NCBI GenBank assembly: GCA_035578905.1
Contig: JAQJVL010000082.1
Location: 1,534,237 to 1,598,236, forward strand
From: Stictocephala bisonia
Lineage: Eukaryota > Arthropoda > Insecta > Hemiptera > Membracidae
Length of the DNA: 64,000 nt
Direction: 5' to 3'
In this document: in pieces, positions 10,666 to 21,945 of the stretch
Numbering within the stretch: the first letter of the stretch is position 1
Layout of the letters: every line of letters begins with the position of its first letter
Program-made: the position numbers and the translations under genes
The notes under the pieces: generated by a model
What the model was told of the DNA's origin: nothing
The model's database searches: none
Seen by the model: only the letters and a program-made list of their open reading frames with translations

Positions 10666-11324
10666 ACCTGAGGATGGATTTTTAAATCTAAAACGAGTCG
10701 GCAAGTCTCTTCAGTGGACAGATTGACTGAAGCATGTAATTAATATATTTTTAGTTTTTCCCATATTAGGCATTTCTATAGTTATTATTTCTTTAATAGG
10801 ATTGATGAAACTTTTTCATATAAAATATTAGAACGAAATATATATTATATTAATATTAATAAAAGCTTTTATATTAATTATAAAGTAAGTATGTAAGTGA
10901 AACAATAATAATATTATGTGATTCAGATACATTAAATTTTTGTTACTATTATAATTAATATAAAATTGTTGTATTGTTTTTATTGTCGATTATTTAACAA
11001 AATTTATTCATCTATTTTGAAACTGTGTCAGTAACATAGTGAATTATTTACACAAACCTCGTCGAGTCTAAACAAATCGCATGTTTGACGAAATTCCTTT
11101 TTAGTTTACAACGTAGTTGGCGTTTCCAAAAACAGTTAAGGCTTAATGACGCAGTCCGTACAAGTTGGCTGGTGTCGTTAGAGGTGGGCACTTGGTAAGT
11201 GATATGATGGTGACACACGCACTCCGGAGATACCATCTTTATAACTCCCACACCACGATAGCTACGAGCAATCATTTATATAATTTAAGTGGATTGTCAC
11301 TCATTTAATCCCTTATTCATTTTT
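10666..11324. other. AT-rich DNA with one small shared repeat
   Basis: About 10685-10765 (AAACGAGTCGGCAAGTCTC, AGTGGACAGATTGACTGAAG) is similar to 17105-17170 (AAACGTCGTCAAGTTATC, AGTGGACAGACTGACTAAAA). Otherwise nothing is recognisable. Confidence 0.45.
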
Positions 11325-11490
11325 CAGCATTAAAGACGACGATCGTAGAGATATGGGAGCGAATGAGTGTGGCTAGTGAAGATGAACGAGTGTAGTCATT
11401 GTTACTAATTAAAAATCTATTTATTAATAGTCTAATAGCCATTGAATCTGAGACCTACAGCATTACGTGGAATTTGAACCTCATAGAATT
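11325..11490 (+). repeat. Dispersed repeat family A, copy 2 (partial)
   Basis: Starts TAAAGACGACGATCGTAGAG, continues with AACGAGTGTAGTCATTGTTA, TATTTATTAATAGTC and GACCTACAGCATTACGTGGA, then fades after about 11480. Confidence 0.7.
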
Positions 11491-13340
11491 CAGTAAATCC
11501 GGAATAAATCATAAGAAAGTACCTGCATATAAGTTACGTAAACCAATCTTGGCTTGAGTTTTACACGAATTAAAGTGTTATACATTAATTAAATGTTATT
11601 TTTTACAAGAATTAAATGTTATTTTTTTATCAAGAGATTGGTCTAAAACTTACAAGTTTATTTGTACATTTGTGAAGTCCATAAACAGAAGTGACATTTC
11701 GTTCTCATACCAGTTCCTTTGCTTTTATGTTGTTCCTGTTGTTAATTTTTTCAAATTTGTTGGAGTTGTAAACAGATTTGATTATAATGAGGAAAAATAG
11801 AATTTTTCTGAAAAGATTACCAAATTAGTCAAATTACGTATGAAATATTTACTTTTTTGTAATTCATACATAGGTCTTGTATAAAACCAATTAAATTAGG
11901 ACATAGTGATACCTTCATATTCACGATAATTTTTGCTAGACAAAATCAATTTTTGTACATTTTCTGTATTTATTTATTTTGTAAATGATATTTTTCAAAC
12001 GATGAAACTGACCTGTATATCACAAAAATAATCTCACAGTGATATTTGGAACAATGCAGTCCTTTAAAGTAACTCCAAAACTGGAGTTGCGTGCGTCGAT
12101 GTTGGCTTTGATAACGGTTTTATTGAATTTATCCATATACCAGCCACAGATAACATCATTGCCTGTTGTACTTGGGTCAAACGATCAGGTAAACTGTCAT
12201 TTAACATCAGTTGTTTGGATATCGCGATTGACAAAACCCGGCTTTAACCGAAACAGCTGATTTCGTTCCAGATATTTCTGTAGCCGTTCTACGTACATTA
12301 AGACAAGTTTGTTCAATCAACAATTAGTCATAAAGTAAAACGACAAACTAAGCTACATAAAAAAACCAAAAGCATGCATAGCTTAAAATATTAAATAACT
12401 TGAGAGTATGAAAGTTCAAATAAAACTGAAAAATAAATAAACTGTGACTAAAATAAATAATAAAAAACCAAAACAATGAGTATAAATGAAAAATTACAAA
12501 AAAAATGCGTAAGAAAAGTATTTATGGAAGAAAATTTTTAATTGCAAGAAATTGCTCCTATTAAGACATTATGGACCAAATTCAACTGAATAAATAAATT
12601 CTCAATTGAACTAAACTAAACAACAGATCAACATTTAAAATTATCTGCTGAATGAATATAATACCATATGCAAGCAAACAGAATCATCACATTGTAAATA
12701 TTATTATTTATTTTGTAAAATTCATAATTAATTAATAAAAATACACAAAGAGCAAGTAAATAAGTTTTTAATAGTCAATCTATAGCTTTAGAATAAAAAT
12801 TCTGCACAACTAACTAACTATACCTTGAAGAAATGAAATGCTGGTAAAAGTAGGATAAATAATAAACAGTAAAATCGGAAAATAGACGTGAAAATAACGG
12901 GTGAACATCACAATGTGGTGGAGATTGAAGGATCAGTCCTGTTCAATAATTCAGTTTCACTAAGCCGAGCGTGAGTGGCCAGTGGTGCCCTTCGTGAGAT
13001 TCCTACGAACTGTCTTCATATTCTGATTTTTAAGTAACAAAACACAGAGATGGGAAGTTGAAAACTTTTTGATTTATTGTAACAATAATATTTCCTCATG
13101 AACACTGAAAAACGTTAATAAAACGAAACTTTCCCGTTTTGAGATTGGAATAGAAATTATTGGTCTCTATAAAGTTTATTCCTGTAACTGTGACCAGATA
13201 TTAAAACAAAACAATGTCTTATTGTTGTCATGTAAAAAACCAATATTTACGTATATCCATACTTAATACCTATAAATATTTTGGGTACGATGTTTTGGAA
13301 ATAAATCTCAGTTCGACGATAGGTGCTGGTATTTGTAAGG
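11491..13340. other. AT-rich DNA, nothing recognised
   Basis: No supported gene. A block at 12040-12270 is less AT-rich and open on both strands, but I recognise no protein in it. A second such patch is 12900-13020. Confidence 0.45.
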
Positions 13341-13344
13341 TAGG

Positions 13345-13460
13345 TACAAAACTCCCACTCATCCATACATGTACTTTGGTTATGACCCCATCCATCCAGC
13401 AATACACATACAATGATTATGAGCCTTCCATCCAACCATACACATACAGTGATGTGTATA
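13345..13460 (-). repeat. Decayed 36-bp minisatellite patch
   Basis: About three degenerate units with the landmark CCATCCA followed by ATACACATACA and a TGATTATGA spacer. This is the same repeat as at 38.7 and 58.2 kb. Confidence 0.6.
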
Positions 13461-13639
13461 ATACATAATTTTACTTTATTACTAATAAGGCAAATATTAA
13501 AAAAAGGTTATATTTAGTTTCTTTTCTTTTGATTTTTAAGGTATTTTAAAATAATTTGTTACTTGGTCCATCAATGAGCTTGATCGATCATTCAGGAGAA
13601 ACTCAGAAAAGCAATAATAGAAATAACTCTTTTTTATTC

Positions 13640-14000
13640 GATACAAAATTAAAATCACTAAATTTGTTTAAAACTCGACTAAAAAGTCACTTTTGTAATA
13701 TTATTATAAAACTAATGCTTTATGGGTAACTCTAATAAAAAATATTAAATGACCGTAATTTTAAAATTAATCAGGCAATTCACTAATATATCTAATTACA
13801 ATAAAGAATTACGTAAGTTTGGTTGAGTATTTACAAAAATTAATTAAAAAAATAAAAATAACACGTAGCCTACAATGAGACAGACAGATAGTAGACGAAA
13901 AGAGACTGGCCATGACTTACATTTAGTTTTTGGATCCTTTTGGTCATGGAACAATTATTCCAAAATTTCTAAGGTGAGTTTTGAAACACAAGGTGCATTT
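13640..14000 (-). repeat. Fragment of repeat family E
   Basis: Shares AAAAAGTCACTTTTGTAA, ATTACAATAAAGAATTACGT, ACGAAAAGAGA and TTTTGAAACAC with the right end of the element at 39.0-39.99 kb. No coding. Confidence 0.55.
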
Positions 14001-14273
14001 CATTAGATAGTTATGGTGACAGAAGTACAATGCCTCGAAGGAATTGATTGAATGATTATACCCAAAATACACTATTAGAGAACCTTTTACTTGTCCAATA
14101 CTAATAAAGACATTCACATAAGTAAGACTCTTAGACTTAACATGCTAAACAAGACAAATAACAATTTAAGTACAGTAATTTTTGCGTGTGTGAACTTTAT
14201 ATGAAGTGGGTTTCAAGAACAAGAAAAACCCTTGTTAAAAACTTGTTTAGAAATTCATCTTAACAAGAACAAG

Positions 14274-17092
14274 TAATAATAATAATAATAATAAATAATA
14301 AAACTTCTTTATTGCTGTATGACAATACAAATATTGCATAGCATTAGTCAAAAGGATTTACAAAATAAAACAGAAAAAACATTGTGGTGTCGACACTTCA
14401 GCCATACAACAAGATTTGTAATCGCGAAAATAAATTTGATCTCAAAAATGAATTTGATCTTAAGCCGATGATACCCCCTATATGTAGTCCATGAACTCGT
14501 CCACCGAGTAGAACATGTTCGACACTAAAAAGCGTCTTAATTTTGATTTGAATTTTGGTTCACAATTTTCGAATCGAATACCTTCCGGGACTCTGTTCAG
14601 AATGGAAACTCCCATCTGAGAGGGTAGGCGAGCCAATTTTGCCAATCTGTACTGCGCTGCTCTGTACACACTTCTGGATCTTGTGTTGTAACTGTGAACA
14701 TCCCTACCCTGAATTGGGTGGCTCTTGTACTTGCAAAAGAGTGCAGTTTCCAGAATGTACAGCTCAGCCAGTGTCAGCACACCAAGTTCCCGGAAGGCAT
14801 CTCGGCACGACTCTCTAAATCTGAGTTTTGCTATCATTCGTATGGCTTTTTTCTGAAGAACGAAGATACGTTTGAGATTTTTCTGTGAGCAACCCCCCCA
14901 CAGAGCAATACCATATTGCAAGTGACATTAAATCAGACCGTAATAAGCCATAAGCAATAACTCCTTAGGACAGTGCTCTGAAAGTCTTCTGAGCAGGTAG
15001 ATTCCTGATGAGACTTTTTACAGACACTGTCGAAATGATCATTCTACGTCAGCTCATCATCAACGAGCATTCCGAGGAATTTAACGTGATCGACTTCTTC
15101 AATGGTAGTATCATCTATCATTGCAGTCGGGAGGTATGAATTCAGAGTGGTGCTGCCTCCGAAAATCATGCAGTTTGATTTTGAAGGATTTACTTTGAGG
15201 TTTGTTTTCAAAGTATTGAATGCAAGAATTTATTCCTTCAAAAGAAGAAATTTCAATTTGCTCAATTTTGTTTGAACTGAAACAGAGAGTCGTGTCGTCC
15301 GCGTACTGGACAATTTGCCCATTTCGAATGAAAGAATTCAGATCATTCACATACACCAAGAATAAGAGGGGGCCGAGAATCGATCCCTGAGGGACTCCAT
15401 ATTTCAATTTGGCTGTATGTGAAATCGCTCCATTGACTTGAACATGTTGTGACCTTCCGGAGAGATACGACCTCAACCAACTGTGTGGCAAGCCACGAAC
15501 TCCAGAATTCCACAGTCTGTCAAGGAGGGTATTGTGTTCCACACAATCAAAAGCCTTAGATAAACCAAGGAAGACACTTAATGTCGTATTGTGAATATCC
15601 TGGTCACTCACAATCATTTCCACTAAGTGGATGATTGCGTCGACAGTTGATTTACCTTTCTGAAAACCAAACTGGTTATTTGACAAAATGTTGAGTCCTT
15701 CAAAGAAATTTAGCATCCTGCGCATGAAAAGTTTTTCAAAAACTTTGCTTAGCACCGGCAGGATGGAGATAGGCCTATAATTGTTTGGTTGCCGTGAATC
15801 TCCCTTTTTGAAGATAGGAATCACTTTTGCAACCTTGAGAGAATTTGGAAAGATGCCTGTTTTGAATGAAAGATTAATTGATTGAGTAAGGGGGCCCACG
15901 ATGCCGTTTTGGCAGTTTTTCAGAAGCCATGTCGACATGCCGTTGATATCAGCAGATTTTTTTGCCTTCAGATCGCAAATCGCCCCCGACACCTCCCGCT
16001 CAGTAACCTCGGCGAGAAACATCGATTCGGCCGGATTTAACTGCCCAGATGCAGCCAGAGGTGCGAGTGTGAGGCCGGTGTCACCAGCATTTGCGAAAAA
16101 ATTATTGAAGGCATTTGCTACCTCCAGAGGCTCCCGGACAATCTTTCTCTCCACCTCCAGTTCAGTTACTTGTGTTTTCTGATCGGACACCTTGGTGCTG
16201 TTGATGACAGACCATGCTTGTTTAGAGAAAGTTTCTGCGTTTTTTAATTGCTTATTTATTTCATAGGTTTTTGCAGCTTTCAAGACTTTTCTGTAGATCT
16301 TTTTATACGAGTTGTAAAAGAATTTAAATTCAGGATTGAAAGTTAATTGCAACTTTCACCAATATTGTTTTAAATTTTCCCTAGACACTAAAATTCCTTT
16401 AGTGATCCAGGTGTTTTGATTGAACCTTCGGTTCGGTTTTGGCGTTTTGAAGGGGCAAAAGGAATCGAGATGAAAATTCAAACAGTCATTTAAAGATCCG
16501 AAAAAATTGTCTGCACAATTTATTTCTGTAAGGCAGTCCCAACTTTCATTTAGAAGTTTATTGTTTAGAAGGAAAAAATTTTCGGGCCTAGTGTCCCTTT
16601 TTGAATTGACGGTGCACTGGAGATGGAGTGGTGTCCGACCTTCGACAATGGCGATCTGAGCATAATGTTCCGAAATGGCGGTGAATACGACTGAGACTGG
16701 CAAATCGTGGATGTTGGAAACAACGTTGTCGATGGCTGTATGCGAAGTTTGTGTCACCCTGGTGGGCGTGTTCACGGACCACTTTAAATTGAACCCCTTT
16801 AAAATTTCCCGAAAAGATTTGGTTTTGTTATCTTGGGAGTCCAAAACATTGATATTGAAGTCACCCGCTAGCAAAAATTTCTGTTTTTTAGCGGTGACAT
16901 AATGCAGAAATTGTTCTAGTTTTTCAAAAAAAACATTTTCTTTACCGACAGGGGAGCGGTACAAGCCATAAATAAAAAGCGATTCACCACTTAGTGTGAG
17001 CGTTTTAACACCCGCGATTTTAAAATCCATTTCAGTTGATAAGTTAATTGACAAAGATTCGTATTTAATATTGTCTTTCAAAAAAAGAGTGA
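14274..17092 (-). mobile_element. CR1/Jockey-type LINE, 5' truncated, nearly 2.8 kb
   Basis: A non-LTR retrotransposon on the minus strand, from a truncated endonuclease at 17092 to a 3' tail of AAT/ATT repeats at 14274-14300. Its 3' untranslated region is 14301-14477, with AATAAA just before the tail. The junction at 17092 is where coding similarity stops, as expected for incomplete reverse transcription. It is the most complete LINE in the window, but inactive. Confidence 0.88.
14478..17081 (-). pseudogene. LINE ORF2: endonuclease plus reverse transcriptase, inactive
   Basis: 17081-16356 encodes the C-terminal part of the apurinic-type endonuclease: GLYRSPVGK, LLAGDFNINVLD, TPTRVTQTSHTAIDNVVSN and SEHYAQ. 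A single in-frame TGA (16353-16355) precedes the linker and RT domain (16352-15111): VIPIFKKGD, NNYRPISILPVLSKVFEKLF, NQFGFQKGKST, YGVPQGSILGPLLFLVYVND and YADDT. RT motif A reads FLGLSKAFD, where the family has FLDLSKAFD; the lost Asp (codon at 15564-15566) is the one aligned with a metal-binding catalytic Asp. A one-base shift near 15200-15212 and a TAG at 15044-15046 follow. The thumb and C-terminal region (14921-14478) reopens with QYGIALWGGCSQKNLKRIF and ends MDYI. The first third of the endonuclease is missing. Confidence 0.88.
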
Positions 17093-17796
17093 TCTATGAT
17101 GAGTCTTTTGAATTGAAACGTCGTCAAGTTATCTAGTGGACAGACTGACTAAAACACGTAAGTAAATATTAATCGTCTGTCCGGGGCTAAAATGTCTAAT
17201 TTTAGCAATTTCAACTCAGAAATAAGAGGAAACCCGTTAAAAATAATATCTCTCCCACTGAAATTAAACTGCATCCCCAGTAAAAGTTACCCCACAAGAA
17301 GAAGATTTCTAACACAATTAGATGACTCACCCCAGTATTTATTTTATTGCTCTCCACGCCTGCCGGCTGGGGTAAGTGGCGGAGTCGGCAAGATTTACAG
17401 CTTCCCTGGTAAGCTTGGCAATGATTGGGGCTGGTCAGTCTGTGGGAAGGGAAATTGTTGAAGTGGTTAAGGCCGTATCATATTGAGTGTGAATACTCTA
17501 CTTCAACTGTACATTGTAGGAGAAAGATTTTTCAAACAAGATTTATATAGTTTAATTTTTCCTTTACGAATCCATTTTGTTCTGAGGGATGTGGTTTATC
17601 AAAATCGATAATCATCACAAACACGAATCTTCTCTATAAAACGTTTTTAAAAATATCACATTTCAGTAGATACATTTTAGTCCACTTCATTGATTTACAA
17701 AAATATAGAAGAAAACATATGATTTGGAACTTACAGCTAAAAAATTGTACGTGTAAGTTCTAAAAATATAAACCAGTACTTAGATTTACTGAGGTA
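17093..17796. other. Non-coding stretch between LINE and minisatellite
   Basis: 17105-17170 is a short repeat shared with 10685-10765. A patch at 17355-17450 is GC-richer (TGCCGGCTGGGGTAAGTGGC) without a recognisable product. The rest is AT-rich. Confidence 0.45.
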
Positions 17797-20236
17797 TAAT
17801 TAGTGAAGCCAGTGAGGATATGAAGTGTTCACCAGGCTGACTCTAGTGTTAGAGTATTGTACGATAGAGAGTCTGCTAAGTGATGAGTAGACCCAGTGAG
17901 GACAGCAAGTGTTCACCAGGCTGACTCTAGTGTTAGAGTATTGTACGATAGGGAGTCTGCTAAGTGATGAGTAGACCCAGTGAGGACAGCAAGTGTTCAC
18001 CAGGCTGACTCTAGTGTTAGAGTATTGTACGATAGGGAGTCTGCTAAGTGATGAGTAGACCCAGTGAGGACAGCAAGTGTTCACCAGGATGACTCTAGTG
18101 CTAGAGTGTTGTACGATAGGGAGTCTGCTAAGTGATGAGTAGACCCAGTGAGGACAGCAAGTGTTCACCAGGATGACTCTAGTGCTAGAGTGTTGTACGA
18201 TAGGAAGTCTGCTAAGTGATGAGTAGACCCAGTGAGGACAGCAAGTATTCACCAGGCTGACTCTAGGGCTAGAGTATTGTACGATAGGAAGTCTGCTAAG
18301 TGATGAGTAGACCCAGTGAGGACAGGTAGTGTTCGTCAGGCTAACTCTAGTGTTAGAGTATTGTACGATAGGGAGTCTGCTAAGTGATGAGTAGACCCAG
18401 TGAGGACAGCAAGTGTTCACCAGGCTGACTCTAGGGCTAGAGTATTGTATGATAGGTAATGTGCTAAGTGATGAGTGGACCCAGTGAGGACAGGTAGTGT
18501 TTGCCAGGCTAACTCTAGTGTTAGAGTATTGTACGATAGGGAGTCTGCTAAGTGATGAGTAGACCCAGTGAGGACAGCAAGTGTTCACCAGGATGACTCT
18601 AGTGCTAGAGTATTGTACGATAGGGAGTCTGCTAAGTGATGAGTAGACCCAGTGAGGACAGCAAGTGTTCACCAGGATGACTCTAGTGCTAGAGTGTTGT
18701 ACGATAGGAAGTCTGCTAAGTGATGAGTAGACCCAGTGAGGACAGCAAGTATTCACCAGGCTGACTCTAGGGCTAGAGTACTGTATGATAGGTAATGTGC
18801 TAAGTGATGAGTGGACCCAGTGAGGAGAGGTAGTGTTCGTCAGGCTAACTCTAGTGTTAGAGTATTGTACGATAGGGAGTCTGCTAAGTGATGAGTAGAC
18901 CCAGTGAGGACAGCAAGTGTTCACCAGGCTGACTCTAGGGCTAGAGTATTGTATGATAGGTAATGTGCTAGGTGATGAGTGGACCCAGTGAGGACAGGTA
19001 GTGTTTGCCAGGCTAACTCTAGTGTTAGAGTATTGTACGATAGGTAATGTGCTGTGATGAGTGGACCCAGTGAGGAAAGCATGTGTTCACCAGGCTGACT
19101 CTAGGGCTAGAGTATTGTATGATAGGTAATGTGCTAAGTGATGAGTAGACCCAGTGAGGACAGCAAGTGTTCACCAGGCTGACTCTAGGGCTAGAGTATT
19201 GTACGATAGGTAATGTGCTAAGTGATGAGTAGACCCAGTGAGGACAGCAAGTGTTCAACAGGCTAACTCTAGTGCTAGAGTGTTTTACGATAGGGAGTCT
19301 GCTAAGTGATGAGTGGACCTAGTGAGGACAGCAAGTGTTCAACAGGCTAACTCTAGTGCTAGGGTATTGTACGATAGGGAATCTGCTAAGTGATGAGTGG
19401 ACCCAGTGAGGACAGCAAGTGTTCAACAGGCTAACTCTAGTGCTAGAGTATTGTACGATATGTAGTCTGCTAAGTGATGAGTGGAGCCAGTGAGGACAGG
19501 AAGAGTTCACCATGCTGACTCTAGTGCTAAGTGCTAAGTGATGAGTGGAGCAAGTGAGGCCATAAAGTGTTCACCGGGATGACGCTAGTGCTAGAGTATT
19601 GTACGATAGATAGTCTGCTAAGTGATGAGTGGAGCCAGTGAGGACAGGAAGTGTTCACCATGCTGACTCTAGTGCTAAGTGCTAAGTGATGAGTGGAGCA
19701 AGTGAGGCCATAAAGTGTTCACCGGGTGGAGCAAGTGAGGCCATAAAGTGTTCACTGGGATGACGCTAGTGCTAGAGTATTGTACGATAGATAGTCTGCT
19801 AAGTGATGAGTGGAGCCAGTGAGGACAGGAAGTGTTCACCAGGCTGACTCTAGTGCTAGAGTATTGTACGATAGGGAGTCTGCTAAGTGATGAGTGGAGC
19901 CAGTGAGGACAGAAAGTGTTCACCAGGCTGACTCTAGTGCTAGAGTATTGTAAGATAGGTAGTCTGCTAAGTGATGAGTGGAGCCAGTGAGGACAGGAAG
20001 TGTTCACCAGGCTGACTATAGTGCTAGGTATTGTGCGATAGGTAGCCTGCTAAGTGATGAGTGAAGCCAGTGAGGACAGGAAGAGTTCACCGGGCTGACT
20101 CTAGTGCTAAGTGCTAAGTGATGAGTGGAGCAAGTGAGGACAGAAAGTGTTCACCAGGCTGACTCTAGTGCTACAGTATTGTAGACAGGGAGTTTGCTAA
20201 GTGATGAGTGGAGCCAGTGGAGGACAGGAAGTGTTG
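17797..20236 (-). repeat. 84-bp minisatellite array, about 29 units
   Basis: Tandem units of 84 bp carry GCTAAGTGATGAGTAGACCC, AGTGAGGACAGCAAGTGTTC, ACCAGGCTGACTCTAG and AGAGTATTGTACGATAGG. Units at the left are highly alike. Those right of about 19500 are more divergent and include shortened forms (AGTGCTAAGTGCTAAGTG). Because 84 is divisible by three, the minus strand stays open for up to 374 codons (18924-17800) as a 28-residue repeat starting NTCCPHWVYSSLSRLPIVQY. That is most simply a by-product of period and homogeneity. Confidence 0.93.
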
Positions 20237-20490
20237 GGGGACGTTAACGGAGCAAACTTTGAGAGGGTGAATCAATCAGTCGAATCAAGCCTTCACTGTC
20301 CTGTCAGGATAGCTCTGCACCCCATGCTTTCATTCATCACAGCAAAACTTGTTTTATTTTATTTTTAGATTACACTTTTTCAAATTTATTGATGAAAAAT
20401 ATTAACCCAGTCTAAAAATATAATGTAAGAATCACCATAATAAAAGTTTATGTAAACTAAAATTGACGTAGTTTGGGCGTCCTTTTAACC
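20237..20490. other. Flank of the minisatellite
   Basis: A unique-looking 80-bp stretch (GAGAGGGTGAATCAATCAGT, CTGTCCTGTCAGGATAGCTC) followed by AT-rich DNA. Nothing recognised. Confidence 0.4.
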
Positions 20491-20680
20491 TTAACCTTTA
20501 ACCCTCTCCAGCATAAATATAGACCAGCGATGAAGGTTTTTCATTATCTAATATTGAAGGAGCCTCCAACCCCTCAATCATAGGGCTATTTCAGAGTAAA
20601 TGTTAAGTATTATTGAATATTAAAATTTAAGGAGTCTCGTATACCCTCATTCACAGAGCTATACCAGCGTTAAAGGTTAA
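20491..20680. mobile_element. Possible piggyBac-type MITE with TTAA ends
   Basis: TTAA at 20491-20494 and 20677-20680 flank a 182-bp insert whose ends start CCTTTAACCCTCTCCAG and, on the other strand, CCTTTAACGCTGGTATAG. The shared CCTTTAAC and the TTAA sites fit a small non-autonomous piggyBac relative. The inverted repeat is short, so chance is not excluded. Confidence 0.4.
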
Positions 20681-21060
20681 ATACAACGCTTATTCTAATT
20701 TTTATAACTTTCTTTTACAATTTTTTGTAATATTATTTTGAAAAAACTGTAGCCTTCATTGAGTTTAGAGTAGTGATCAGCAAGTACTGTCCTTGTATTT
20801 TAGTTAAAAATGAATTAAATAAGTTTCATTATGACGACAATTGGCAATACTCTGTCTTATTTAGTATTCATTAGATTTAATTAATATTAAATGCATTGGG
20901 TGTACTAAAAACTGATTTAAAGAGTTTAAATAAATATACTAACAATATGGATTTCAGGCACGCATGGAATTCTAAATAAGAATTATCATATTAACATACA
21001 AATATATAGCTAAACAAAAATAATTTTGTGCCTTGTAGGCTGATGGAGAGGGACTCCTAG
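20681..21060. other. AT-rich DNA, nothing recognised
   Basis: No gene or repeat seen. Confidence 0.4.
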
Positions 21061-21098
21061 TAACCATGCCACATCCGGAGGGACTTCCCCGGGGACAG

Positions 21099-21185
21099 CC
21101 AATCACGTGACCTTCCCTATCCCCGTAGCCAGTACAGCTAAAAGCCGCTATAAATCTCCCCCCCCTCAGATCCAGACTGCAGTCA
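21099..21185 (+). promoter_or_regulatory. Possible RNA polymerase II promoter
   Basis: In a locally GC-rich patch there is CCAAT (21099-21103) directly followed by an E-box CACGTG (21104-21109), a TATA box TATAAAT (21149-21155), and CTGCAGTCACT about 30 bases downstream, where a start near 21181 would be expected. Arrangement and spacing look like a TATA-type promoter pointing right. I see no convincing coding exon after it; it may drive a non-coding exon or an old transposon. Confidence 0.4.
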
Positions 21186-21454
21186 CTGGCCGATAAACCA
21201 AACAATAAAAACACTTTCACTTAGCACCGACCACTTTGGGGTAGAAATTGTCTAGTATCTTGGGGAGGAGGGCTGGGAACAGTTTACTGCTGACCTTAAA
21301 AATTATTTGTTTAGGTTTAGTGGGGAGAGATGCCCAATTAAGACACAGGTCTCATCGGCATCTTAGACGAGACCTTTGTCGTTTGGTTAAGTCTAACGTA
21401 GAGAAAAGTAGTACACAAGCAGTTAAACTCCATTGATTCTACAGTACTTCATAG

Positions 21455-21690
21455 AGAAGAAAGAAACAGAAGTCGCATCCTATAGTGCGCTGAATGTGTG
21501 TCGAGTTTAGAGCAATCTAAAAATATTTCTCCAGTTTTGGAGCAGGGCCAGCACCTTGTTAGTTCCTAATCTACTCTTCGAAATCCTCAAGGATAAACGT
21601 ATTAATTATTTCTACAGATGTTTAATGATTAGAAATAATTATAAACTGTAACCTGTTTATAACTGCCACTTAAGGAAAGACGTCGTGTCC
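21455..21690 (+). repeat. CACAGAG MITE (family B), copy 3, decayed ends
   Basis: Begins CATAGAGAAGAAAGAAACAG with GTGCGCTGAATGTGTGTCGA. The middle matches AATCCTCAAGGATAAACGTA and TAACTGCCACTTAAGG. The right inverted end is not clear. Confidence 0.65.
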
Positions 21691-21814
21691 TTAGAAACAT
21701 ATACAGTTATTGTGACAGATAGCTAAGCTAAATAAGTGTTTGTTTTATGTTTGTTTTGATACCCTAAATTAACTTTTAGTGTTTTTGGCAAATAAATAAC
21801 GTAACGGGGAATAA

Positions 21815-21945
21815 CTTGGTTGAGGAACAGTTTCAGCCTAATTAGACACTTGTCGTAGTATGGCGCAACCACAGAGGCACTGGACTAATTAAACCATTAC
21901 AGTTTCATCGCTGATGGGAACTAATTTACCACCCCTTCCAGAAGA
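21815..21945 (+). repeat. Single diverged relative of the 127-bp satellite
   Basis: GAGGAACAGTTTCAGCC, AATTAGACACTTG, TGGCGCAACCACAGAG, GGACTAATTAAACCATTACA and GTTTCATCGCTGATGGGAAC match, in order, landmarks of the 127-bp satellite at 33.7-37.1 kb. One copy only. Confidence 0.7.

Noticed and set aside
12039..12260. 73-codon plus-strand frame, with an open minus-strand reading over the same block
   Set aside because: Neither reading resembles a known protein, and I see no splice or promoter context.
16356..17081. Complete endonuclease gene start at 17081
   Set aside because: There is no ATG there; the reading begins mid-domain just after a stop, so it is the truncation point of the LINE.
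17800..18924. 374-codon open frame of 28-residue repeats
   Set aside because: It is one strand of the 84-bp minisatellite; openness follows from the period and homogeneity. Smaller open frames in the same array at 19025-20007 have the same cause.
20972..21220. 82-codon minus-strand frame over the GC-rich patch
   Set aside because: It overlaps the plus-strand promoter-like elements and its product has no recognisable features.
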